In this document: positions 16,838 to 24,160 of the stretch, piece after piece
Numbering within the stretch: position 1 is the stretch's first letter
Layout of the letters: the number at the start of each line of letters is the position of its first letter
Assembly (NCBI RefSeq): GCF_007676705.1
Contig: NZ_VEBF01000003.1
Span: 496,001-560,000 of the forward strand
Direction: 5' to 3'
Length of the DNA: 64,000 nt
DNA from: Paenibacillus xylanexedens
Lineage (GTDB): Bacteria; Bacillota; Bacilli; Paenibacillales; Paenibacillaceae
Made by a program: the position numbers and the translations under genes
Notes under the pieces: generated by a model
The model's input: the letters and a program-made list of their open reading frames with translations, nothing else
Database searches by the model: none
What the model was told of the DNA's origin: nothing

Positions 16838-16907
16838 CTATTCATTCCTCTGCTTGAATTATTCGTCTTCATTAACCCTTGTATGATATCGCCTATTCTA
16901 TCAATCA

Positions 16908-17009
16908 AACCTTGAATCAATCTTAATTCATTTTGTGCATGCGCACTATTATAGGAAGGTAAAAAAAATGTTAACGCAATGTAAAACCATTTAAGATTCA
17001 TTCAAGGTT
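16908..17009. promoter_or_regulatory. Paired 19-bp inverted repeats between two-component system and VTC operon
   Basis: AACCTTGAATCAATCTTAA (16908-16926) and TTAAGATTCATTCAAGGTT (16991-17009) are complementary at 18 of 19 positions and lie 64 bases apart, one facing each divergent gene set. Each arm itself contains two related half-sites (TTAAGATT, TTCAAGG). Binding by the adjacent OmpR-type regulator is inferred. Confidence 0.65.
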
Positions 17010-17089
17010 GGCGCTCTAAGATACAGACATGGAAGCAATACACGATGGAACAAAACATACAACTCGCAAACGAAAGGAATGAGTCCCAC

Positions 17090-17908
17090 ATGGCGATTGA
17101 AGTATTCAACCGATATGAGAGCAAGTATCTTCTGACGGATGAGCAGTACGCACATTTCTACAATGACCTGCTGAAATACATGGAGCTGGATGCCTACAAC
17201 AAGAAACATGAGTATTACTCCATCAGTAACCTGTACTTTGACACTCCACAAGATTCGCTGATCCGCGCCAGTCTCTCCAAACCGAAATATAAGGAGAAGC
17301 TGAGACTGCGGGCTTATGGAATACCTGAAGAAAATGCCAAAGTGTATCTGGAGATCAAAAAGAAAGTATTTGGCCTGGTGAACAAGCGCAGAACCGCCTT
17401 GAAGCTGGATGAAGCTTACGAATTCGTTCGTTCGGGACAGGCGCCGGAGCTGGCGGATTACATGAACAAGCAGGTTGTCGAGGAGATCAAGTATTTCCTT
17501 CGGGTATACGATCTGGAACCTAAAGTGTATCTGGCGTATGAACGCAAAGCGCTCTTCGACAAGAACAGTCGGGATCTCCGCATTACCTTTGACACCAACA
17601 TCCGCAGTCGCAGATACGATCTGAAGCTGGAACAGGGAGATTACGGTGAACCGCTGGTGAAGGACGGTCGATGGCTGATGGAAGTGAAAGCCGAGAAAAC
17701 CGTTCCGATGTGGCTGTCACAACTGCTGTCCGAACATGGACTGTACCGTACCGGATTCTCCAAATACGGCAACGAGTACAGACATCTGGCGAGAACAACG
17801 AACCTGAATTACCAGACGGAACGCATTCTTGTACCAGGTACCGATTTCAACCCATCCATAGAACAAGATAAAACGATCATAGAAAGAGAGCGTGTCCTAT
17901 ATGCTTGA
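17090..17908 (+). CDS. VTC-domain protein (polyphosphate polymerase-like)
   Basis: A 272-residue cytoplasmic protein of the VTC tunnel-fold family. Visible features: FNRYESKYLLT near the start with the basic residues that line the tunnel, YFDT (about 50), a run of Lys/Arg (KYKEKLRLRAYG), YLEIKKKVFGLVNKRR, and the acidic metal-binding MEVKAE near 210. In yeast Vtc4 this domain makes polyphosphate from ATP. Bacterial members are usually next to DUF4956 and CotH or Cthe_2159 proteins, as here, and their product is not settled. ATG 17045 has no Shine-Dalgarno; AAAGGA at 17072-17077 favours ATG 17090. It is the first gene of a three-gene operon. Confidence 0.85.
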   Translation: MAIEVFNRYESKYLLTDEQYAHFYNDLLKYMELDAYNKKHEYYSISNLYFDTPQDSLIRASLSKPKYKEKLRLRAYGIPEENAKVYLEIKKKVFGLVNKRRTALKLDEAYEFVRSGQAPELADYMNKQVVEEIKYFLRVYDLEPKVYLAYERKALFDKNSRDLRITFDTNIRSRRYDLKLEQGDYGEPLVKDGRWLMEVKAEKTVPMWLSQLLSEHGLYRTGFSKYGNEYRHLARTTNLNYQTERILVPGTDFNPSIEQDKTIIERERVLYA

Positions 17909-18581
17909 TTCCCTTTTCAGTTCAGCCCTAACCGATACCAACCTGACGTTTAACAACGCGGTCATCACCATTGGTCTTGCCATCATTCTGGGGTTGATCA
18001 TCAGCCTCACCTACATGAAGACCAACCAGAGCACATACTCCCAGAGCTTTACCTTAACGATGGTCGTCCTGCCCGTCATTGTCGCTATTATCATCCTGCT
18101 CATCGGCAGCAACATCGCACGAGCTTTCAGCTTGGCGGGTGCCTTCTCCATCATTCGTTTCCGCAGTGCGCCTGGTGATCCAAAAGACATTGCTTATGTA
18201 TTGTTCACGATGGCTTCCGGTCTTGCCTGCGGTGTAGGTGCTTTTGGATACGCGGTGCTGTTCACCATTATCTTGTGTGTACTGATGTTTGTACTGAGTC
18301 GCTTCAACTTCGGCAGCAAGAAAAGTCAGCTGAAAACGCTGAAAGTCACCATTCCCGAGAACTTGAGCTATGAAGAAGCCCTTAATGAAGTGTTCCATAC
18401 ATTCAATGTACCTTTTGATCTGAAAAAAATCAGAACGACCGAACTCGGCAGTCTGTATGAGCTGGTCTACAGTGTAACCATTCACGAAAGTGTTAGCCAA
18501 AAGGAATTCCTCGACGCCATCCGTACACGGAACGGCAACCTGGATATCTCCTTAACCATGAGTCCAACAACGGAATATTAA
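17901..18581 (+). CDS. DUF4956 membrane protein
   Basis: A 226-residue protein with about four membrane helices in the first 135 residues (FNNAVITIGLAIILGLIISL, VVLPVIVAIIILLIG, AYVLFTMASGLACGVGAFGY, AVLFTIILCVLMFVL). A strongly conserved segment lies between them (RAFSLAGAFSIIRFRSAPGD). The C-terminal 90 residues are a soluble domain (TLKVTIPENLSYEEALNEVF). It matches DUF4956, an uncharacterised family tied to VTC-domain genes. The start overlaps the VTC stop by 8 bases; GTG 17892 is an alternative start. A membrane partner for the VTC enzyme is a fair inference. Confidence 0.85.
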   Translation: MLDSLFSSALTDTNLTFNNAVITIGLAIILGLIISLTYMKTNQSTYSQSFTLTMVVLPVIVAIIILLIGSNIARAFSLAGAFSIIRFRSAPGDPKDIAYVLFTMASGLACGVGAFGYAVLFTIILCVLMFVLSRFNFGSKKSQLKTLKVTIPENLSYEEALNEVFHTFNVPFDLKKIRTTELGSLYELVYSVTIHESVSQKEFLDAIRTRNGNLDISLTMSPTTEY

Positions 18582-18608
18582 TTTTTAATTCGAAGGGAAC
18601 GATCCAAT

Positions 18609-20915
18609 ATGAAGAAGAACATGATAACAGGCAGCAAACTATGGTCCATCGCTATGATTACCAGCCTACTCGCAGCATGCAGTGCACCAGCAACCACAAG
18701 CACAACGGCCAATGCCGCAACGTCAACGACAGGAACAACCAAAACGGTATCCATCAGCGAGCAAACTTCTGTAAAATACGCAGATCTGGTCTCTCTGGAT
18801 GCGGACGATACCCATATTAGCTGGAGTGAGGGGGATTCCACAGCGATTAAGCTGAACGGAACAACGGCAACAGTAACCGGTTCGGGTGCCAAAGCAGCGA
18901 ATGGCTCAGTAACCATCTCCGAGGCAGGCACTTATGTACTTAGCGGTGAGCTAACCGACGGCCAGATCGTGGTTAACGTTGCCGATAAGGGCACCGTACA
19001 TCTCGTATTAAACGGAGCAACCATTCATGATAACGACAGTGCAGCGATCTACATTCAGCAAGCCGGTAAAGCGGTGATAACGCTCGAAAAAGGAACCAAG
19101 AATACCGTTTCCGATGGTAAAACATATGTGTACGCCGACGCTACGACAGATGAGCCGGATGCTGCGATCTTCAGTAAAGCGGATCTTACGTTCAACGGTG
19201 CAGGTCAATTGACCGTCACAGGTAACTATAATGAAGGTATTACAAGCAAGGATGACCTGAAAATCATTAGCGGGACCATCAGTGTCAAAGCAGCCGATGA
19301 CGGCATCAAAGGTAAAGATATGGTCGCCATCCAAGCAGGTACGATTACTATTCAGGCCAAAGGCGACGGCATTAAATCGACCAATGACACGGATACCACC
19401 AAAGGCTACGTTGCTATCGCAGGAGGTACCTTCGATATTCAGAGTGGCAACGATGGTATTCAAGCCGAAACCGCACTCGTTGCGGATGGCGGCACATACA
19501 ACATTGTGACTGCCGGCGGTAGCGCCAATGCACCAGCCAAAGTAGAAGAAGGTCCATTTGGCGGCGGTGGCGGTGGATGGGGTGGCGGCACACCTCCAAC
19601 GGATATGGGCACACCACCGGATGGCGAACCTCCTGCAGATATGCCGGAGATTCCGAATAGCAGCGGTACGAATGCAGGTGCTAATACAAACGGCGCAGCA
19701 GCATCCAGTTCTGCTAATGCAGCACCAGCGACGGATTCCAATGCCGATGCTGATTCAGCCACAACAGCAACCGAGTCTACAAGTGCCAAAGCGCTCAAAG
19801 CAGGTACAGACCTTACGGTTAATGGCGGTACGTATACCATTGATTCCATGGATGATTCCCTGCACAGCAACAATAACGTAACCATCAACGATGGAACATT
19901 CAGCATTGAATCTGGTGATGACGGCATCCATGCAGATCAGGCCCTGACGATTAACGGTGGAACTATCACCATTGCGAAGAGCTACGAAGGACTTGAGGGG
20001 GCAGTCATCACCCTGAATGATGGGGATGTGGATGTAACGGCATCCGATGATGGCGTAAACGCTGCAGGTGGCGAGACGGAAACAGCCGCGAATACAACGA
20101 CAAGTACAGATAGTGCTACCACAACAACTGGTGCCGCAACGACATCCAACATCTCTGTGACCGAAACGACGGGCACAACATCGACTACCGATCAGGCATC
20201 CCAAGGTACAGATGCAGGTCAAGGCCGCGCACCCGGCGGTATGCCAGGTGCAACAGCGAGCAATAACGAGTTTCACATTAACGGCGGTTCCCTCACGGTG
20301 AACGCAGGTGGTGATGGACTGGATTCCAATGGTTCCATTAACATGACTGGCGGAACGGTTATTGTGAACGGACCGACGGATAGCGGCAACGGAGCATTGG
20401 ATTATGACGGCACCTTTGAAATCAGTGGTGGATACCTGGTGGCTGCCGGAAGCTCTGGCATGGCACAAGGAACATCCGACGCGTCTACGCAAAATACCAT
20501 TGTGATGACATTCCCTGAAACACAAAAAGCTGGAACACTTGTACATGTACAAGATAGCGAAGGCAACAACATTCTGACGTTCGCTCCGGCAAAAGATTAT
20601 CAAACCGTGGTTGTCAGCTCCCCGGATCTTGCGAAAGATGGTTCCTACGTGATCTACTCTGGTGGTACATCGACAGGTAAAGCGGTAGATGGACTCTACA
20701 CAGACGGTACGTATAGTGGTGGAACTCAAGTGGTTGCCTTCCAATCGACAAGCAATGTAACTTGGGTCAATGAATCTGGTGTAACTACAGCCAATTCAGG
20801 TATGGGTGGTCCAGGAGGAGGCCGTGGCCAAGGCGGCTTCGGAGGCGGTAGAAATCGGACGCAATCCGGTACAACCTCTGAGAGCACAGGCACTACTACG
20901 GATTCTGCAAAATAA
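18609..20915 (+). CDS. Cthe_2159-type carbohydrate-binding lipoprotein
   Basis: A 768-residue surface lipoprotein. The signal peptide ends in the lipobox LLAAC (Cys at about 23). A Thr/Ala/Ser-rich linker precedes a right-handed beta-helix built from degenerate turns such as ADDGIKGKD, GDDGIHADQALTINGG and GGDGLDSNGSINM. These are hallmarks of the Cthe_2159 family, whose type member binds cellulose and acidic pectic sugars with calcium. Low-complexity inserts interrupt it (GGGGGGWGGG near 320, Ala/Thr-rich at 350-390 and 490-530) and a Gly/Arg/Gln-rich tail ends the protein. Third gene of the VTC operon, 27 bases after DUF4956. Confidence 0.85.
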   Translation: MKKNMITGSKLWSIAMITSLLAACSAPATTSTTANAATSTTGTTKTVSISEQTSVKYADLVSLDADDTHISWSEGDSTAIKLNGTTATVTGSGAKAANGSVTISEAGTYVLSGELTDGQIVVNVADKGTVHLVLNGATIHDNDSAAIYIQQAGKAVITLEKGTKNTVSDGKTYVYADATTDEPDAAIFSKADLTFNGAGQLTVTGNYNEGITSKDDLKIISGTISVKAADDGIKGKDMVAIQAGTITIQAKGDGIKSTNDTDTTKGYVAIAGGTFDIQSGNDGIQAETALVADGGTYNIVTAGGSANAPAKVEEGPFGGGGGGWGGGTPPTDMGTPPDGEPPADMPEIPNSSGTNAGANTNGAAASSSANAAPATDSNADADSATTATESTSAKALKAGTDLTVNGGTYTIDSMDDSLHSNNNVTINDGTFSIESGDDGIHADQALTINGGTITIAKSYEGLEGAVITLNDGDVDVTASDDGVNAAGGETETAANTTTSTDSATTTTGAATTSNISVTETTGTTSTTDQASQGTDAGQGRAPGGMPGATASNNEFHINGGSLTVNAGGDGLDSNGSINMTGGTVIVNGPTDSGNGALDYDGTFEISGGYLVAAGSSGMAQGTSDASTQNTIVMTFPETQKAGTLVHVQDSEGNNILTFAPAKDYQTVVVSSPDLAKDGSYVIYSGGTSTGKAVDGLYTDGTYSGGTQVVAFQSTSNVTWVNESGVTTANSGMGGPGGGRGQGGFGGGRNRTQSGTTSESTGTTTDSAK

Positions 20916-20962
20916 GACATGATGCTGAGCGATACAGGTTACCTCGCTAGCTAAGACTAAAC

Positions 20963-21007
20963 AAAAAAGGCTCCGAATTCACGTTCACAGTGAGTTCGGA
21001 GCCTTTT
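20963..21007. terminator. Bidirectional terminator after the VTC operon
   Basis: GGCTCCGAATTCAC pairs with GTGAGTTCGGAGCC (one mismatch), with A6 before and T5 after. It serves the operon and the convergent methyltransferase gene. Confidence 0.92.
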
Positions 21008-21073
21008 TACGTTATCTCTCTAGAAACAGGATTACACCGCCCTGTTTAAGGGAAAGTGGATGTATTCCTTCCC

Positions 21074-21652
21074 TCAGAAGGTGTAGACATACACTTTGGT
21101 GCGCAAGGCATCCCGGCATGTAATGGTGCGTAGCGGTTCTTTTCCCGGCAAGGCAAAACAGACGCTAATCACCTTGGCTCCGGGCGGAAGCTCACGACTG
21201 AACTTGTCCAGAAGCCGGGTCATGGCTCCCGGGAACAGATAACAGATGACACAGTCTGCATGTTCGTAGGAACTGGTGTAGATATCCCCGCGCATGAAGC
21301 GCAGCCTGCCCTGAAGAGAATGTCCTTTTCCCTTCGCTCGCCTTAAGCGAACACTCAGATAGGCAATCAGTTGGGAAGACCACAAGGGAATGATAGAATT
21401 CTCAATCCCAGTCAGCCTTTTGCCAGGACAATGCCTTACAACATCCAGTCCCAATGTGCCCCATCCGGAGCCTGCTTCAAGCACATCCCCGTACCCGGGA
21501 ATCCGGTTCACCTCTTGAATGACCACCTGCCTGACGCGGCTGGATGTGGGCATCGGTGAAATTCCATTCTTCCAACTGATGAGCACGATGGATATGACGC
21601 CGATCAATGTCACCACGGCAATCAGCCATGGAATCAGGTAAATGATGAACAT
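21074..21652 (-). CDS. Membrane-anchored class I methyltransferase
   Basis: A 192-residue protein. The first 30 residues form one hydrophobic helix (MFIIYLIPWLIAVVTLIGVI onward), followed by a small Rossmann-type methyltransferase: motif I is VLEAGSGWGTLGLDVV (about 57-72), then an acidic motif II position (LTGIENS) and FMRGDIY, DCVICYLFPG. The fold resembles small SAM-dependent enzymes of unknown substrate. Most methyltransferases are soluble, so the N-terminal anchor is notable. It lies 26 bases downstream of the FHA-domain gene in the same orientation, so the two are probably co-transcribed. Confidence 0.78.
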   Translation of the reverse strand: MFIIYLIPWLIAVVTLIGVISIVLISWKNGISPMPTSSRVRQVVIQEVNRIPGYGDVLEAGSGWGTLGLDVVRHCPGKRLTGIENSIIPLWSSQLIAYLSVRLRRAKGKGHSLQGRLRFMRGDIYTSSYEHADCVICYLFPGAMTRLLDKFSRELPPGAKVISVCFALPGKEPLRTITCRDALRTKVYVYTF

Positions 21653-21678
21653 GAACTCATCCCTTTGTTATCACTCAT

Positions 21679-22350
21679 TCATTCCGGCACATGAGACTTC
21701 ATGTATACCCCTTTTTTGTAAACAGACTTGATGGTAAAGTGTACACCTAGCTTGCGATTCGTCCGATAGATCAGCGAGTTAATCTCGTCGATCCCTACCG
21801 CTTCACTCTCCAGCATGCTCCGCTCCGGCCACACCTGAGCCACAATCTGTTCCCTTGTCACAAAGTGGTCCAACTCACTGTACAGCAACTTGAACAGCTG
21901 ATATTCCTTCTTGGATAGTGGAATTTCCACTTCTCCAATCTGCACCGTTTGCAGGTGATCCTGTAAACGTACGCCCTCACCCAGCAGATCCGACACACGA
22001 TACTCCCTGGTCTCTCCAAGATCGCCTTCCGTGCGAAGCTGAATCAGGCCGTTGACCAACGTCAGGCTGTCTCCCTCGCCAAACGGATATTTCTCATACG
22101 GAACGAGGCGCTGCCCGTTCAGTTCGGTTCCATTTTTGCTATCCAGATCCTCAATCCATAGCTGCTGTTGTGCATCATAATGAATGCGGCAATGCCGCTT
22201 CGATATCATCTGATTATAGACAGACAAGTCCAACTCGCTGCCGCCTGTGTAACGTCCCACGGTAATGGAGCGACCCTGGCTTACATAAGCGAATGAGCCA
22301 TCACTTTCCTGTCCTGGCGTACGAATGACGATTTTTGCCGTCTCCCGCAT
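21679..22350 (-). CDS. FHA domain plus winged-helix protein
   Basis: A 223-residue cytoplasmic protein. Residues about 20-95 form an FHA domain, which binds phosphothreonine (ITVGRYTGGSELDLSVYN, ISKRHCRIHYD, IEDLDSKNGTELNGQRL: the GR, S-x-x-H and N-G-T positions are intact). Residues 125-220 look like an OmpR-type winged helix (LSKKEYQLFKLLYSELDHFV, TREQIVAQVWPE, ISxLxYRTNRKL-like segment ending in GVYMKS). This combination suggests a transcription factor whose activity or partner depends on Ser/Thr phosphorylation. No kinase gene is adjacent. Confidence 0.82.
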   Translation of the reverse strand: MRETAKIVIRTPGQESDGSFAYVSQGRSITVGRYTGGSELDLSVYNQMISKRHCRIHYDAQQQLWIEDLDSKNGTELNGQRLVPYEKYPFGEGDSLTLVNGLIQLRTEGDLGETREYRVSDLLGEGVRLQDHLQTVQIGEVEIPLSKKEYQLFKLLYSELDHFVTREQIVAQVWPERSMLESEAVGIDEINSLIYRTNRKLGVHFTIKSVYKKGVYMKSHVPE

Positions 22351-22578
22351 GTTATTCTCCCACCTTCAATGATCAATCGATCTCTATAAACATTTCGTAA
22401 CAATAATGATAAGATCATCAGATTTGTTCCATTGTTTGCACCGCTATACATCCATATAGTGATATACAGGAACGATTTATATCTGGTTCTGCTAACTCTA
22501 CTATACCAGACGTTGTGCTTTTTTTCTCATAACGGCCGGATGTCTACTTTAGCTCATCAACAAGAGAGGTACCTCCCT

Positions 22579-22734
22579 ATGAACAAAAAAAACATTTTCA
22601 TATACGTGCTGCTCGCCTTCGCCTTGTCCATAACATTAACCGTGCTCTCCCGCATGCATGATGATGGCGGAGAATCACTGAAAGGCACATCGGCTGCCGA
22701 AACCTCATGGTTACAAATGAAGATCCAGCCCTAA
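22579..22734 (+). CDS. Small single-span membrane protein, 51 residues
   Basis: MNKKNIFIYVLLAFALSITL begins a basic-hydrophobic N-terminus with one membrane helix (about 6-21), followed by an acidic/polar tail (SRMHDDGGESLKG...). AGAGAGG lies 9 bases before ATG 22579. It could be a small membrane protein or a secreted peptide, since there is no lipobox or clear cleavage site. It is divergent from the FHA gene and followed by a hairpin at 22815-22851. I do not recognise it. Coding status is supported only by the start context and the hydrophobic segment. Confidence 0.5.
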   Translation: MNKKNIFIYVLLAFALSITLTVLSRMHDDGGESLKGTSAAETSWLQMKIQP

Positions 22735-22814
22735 GTCTACTCTATTATAACGTGATCTCCACGCAAAACGTTTCACGAATGTCATATTAGGCTGAGCCCT
22801 AGACTCACATCAAT

Positions 22815-22851
22815 AAGGCCCCAGATTGCTGATAACAGCAGCCCGGAGCCT
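22815..22851 (+). terminator. Hairpin, possible terminator after the small membrane protein
   Basis: AGGC...TGCTG/CAGCA...GCCT with interior loops, followed by TCATTTT; a moderate terminator. Two more small hairpins follow, around 22886-22903 (GATTG/CAATC) and 22912-22930 (CCCGT/ACGGG). Confidence 0.45.
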
Positions 22852-22938
22852 CATTTTGGATTGAAAAACAAAGCCGAAAGTATAGATGATTGCATGATTT
22901 CAATCATAAACTGCCCGTACGTAAACGGGTAATATGAT

Positions 22939-22977
22939 AAACTGATTTTACAGAAAATCTGTAAAGTCAGTTTTTTT
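22939..22977 (+). terminator. Strong terminator directly upstream of the SMI1/KNR4 gene
   Basis: AAACTGATTTTACAG pairs with CTGTAAAGTCAGTTT (one mismatch), followed by T7. It ends only about 17 bases before the start codon of the next gene, overlapping its 5' leader, so it could be an attenuator of that gene rather than the end of the previous unit. Confidence 0.8.
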
Positions 22978-22994
22978 GAGGAGGAGCTATATAG

Positions 22995-23498
22995 ATGTTA
23001 ATTAAAGCATTTAAGGAATGGTCAGACCAAAATGAAGGTCAGATTGAAATACTTGCTCCTACTGGGAAAACGACTGTTATGAATAGATTCAAACCTGGTG
23101 CATCCAAAGATAAATTAAAGGAACTTTACGAGTATTTTTCTGTTGCATTGCCTCCAGATTACATAAGCTTTTTACAAATATGTAATGGAGCATCCTTATT
23201 TGAAGACCCTGTATATGGCGGGGAGAGCTTCTTATATTCAGCCCAGGATGTTATACATTACAATGAAGCATCAGATAATAAGATTGTGATCGCCAAAATT
23301 CTTGATGATCGAATTTTAATCGATTTAGAACGTTGTCGCTCTCAGGATCAAGATTACTTGCTACTTTGTGAGAGTTTAAATCCTGTGGATTACGCAAGCC
23401 GATTTTACAGTAATTTTGAAACATGGTTAGATCGCTTTCTAATCTCTCAGGGCGAGAAGTTCTGGTACTGGAAGACAGAACGTAGTTTTGATGAATAA
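22995..23498 (+). CDS. SMI1/KNR4 (SUKH) family protein
   Basis: A 167-residue soluble protein. SUKH-fold signatures include the helix with LKELYEYFSVALPPDYISFL (about 45-65), the N-G motif (QICNGASLF), GGESFLYSAQDV, ILIDLERC and the C-terminal FETWLDRFL. SUKH proteins often act as immunity proteins against polymorphic toxins in bacteria, but many have other or unknown roles; no toxin gene is in the window. Its codons are more AT-rich than those of neighbouring genes, suggesting acquisition. GAGGAG precedes ATG 22995. A strong terminator lies just upstream. Confidence 0.82.
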   Translation: MLIKAFKEWSDQNEGQIEILAPTGKTTVMNRFKPGASKDKLKELYEYFSVALPPDYISFLQICNGASLFEDPVYGGESFLYSAQDVIHYNEASDNKIVIAKILDDRILIDLERCRSQDQDYLLLCESLNPVDYASRFYSNFETWLDRFLISQGEKFWYWKTERSFDE

Positions 23499-23529
23499 AA
23501 AGAAATCTTCTTCAGTTAGGTTGCTATTA

Positions 23530-23596
23530 AAAATATACCCTTTAAGATAGACATTTTGGAGCAAGTCCCTCTTAATAGGTATATTTTATTTTTTAT
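23530..23596 (+). terminator. Terminator after SMI1/KNR4 gene
   Basis: AAAATATACC (23530-23539) pairs perfectly with GGTATATTTT (23578-23587), followed by ATTTTTTAT. The loop is long (38 bases). Confidence 0.6.
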
Positions 23597-23669
23597 AGGC
23601 TTAGTTCATTTTCAAGGTATGATCAATAGCTAGACCCGTGATTTTAACTTAATTTCCGGAGGTGTGAGT

Positions 23670-23996
23670 ATGCTCGATGAAAGAGAGCTTCAAATTAAAG
23701 AGAGAATACAAGAAAGATACGATATTACGGAGCAAATATATTCAGCTTGGTTTACTGAAAATTCTGCGGTGCTTTTACCGAGCAATAGATTCTATCAAAA
23801 GGAAAACATAGAAAAGTACAGGGCAATTTCATATCTGCTAGACAGAGGATATATCGTTGCACAACCCGTAGAGAATGATCCGGAGACAGTTGCAGTAACT
23901 ATAACCCCTGATGGCATAGACTACTATGAGCAAGGATATCTTAATGGAAAAGCAAACGGCATTCAAGTCGTCGAAGAAATTAAGAACAAGGAGTAA
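23670..23996 (+). CDS. Hypothetical protein, 108 residues
   Basis: A soluble, charged protein with a helical N-terminus (ERELQIKERIQERYDITEQI). The middle and C-terminal half could form a small winged helix (YRAISYLLDRGYIVAQPVEN then VAVTITPDGIDYYEQGYLNG). I do not recognise the family. GTG 23664 is too close to GGAGG (23658-23662); ATG 23670 has 7-base spacing. Like the preceding gene it is AT-rich. It is flanked by terminators on both sides, so it is a separate unit. Confidence 0.75.
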   Translation: MLDERELQIKERIQERYDITEQIYSAWFTENSAVLLPSNRFYQKENIEKYRAISYLLDRGYIVAQPVENDPETVAVTITPDGIDYYEQGYLNGKANGIQVVEEIKNKE

Positions 23997-24004
23997 AGAA
24001 TTTT

Positions 24005-24043
24005 GGAAGAACTCTGGATTTGAAACACTTCCGGAGTCCTTCC
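24005..24043 (+). terminator. Hairpin after hypothetical gene
   Basis: GGAAG...ACTC...GG pairs with CC...GAGT...CTTCC across a 12-base loop; no T-run follows, so termination is likely weak. Confidence 0.4.
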
Positions 24044-24160
24044 ATTAGTTCAAATGAAAACATACACCAGTTCAAACTGCCCCCTCTGGGTTGTATCCTA
24101 TTCTTTTCTCCTTAGTGATACATTGCTAACACATCATGGGCTGGAAGTAGAATCGTTACA

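Noticed and set aside
18840..20700. Tandem repeat in the Cthe_2159-type gene
   Set aside because: The repeats are degenerate turns of a beta-helix in protein, not a DNA tandem array; no identical units in register.
19755..20744. 329-codon minus-strand frame over the Cthe_2159-type gene
   Set aside because: Product is a Cys/Arg-rich shadow created by the repeat codons of the lipoprotein gene.
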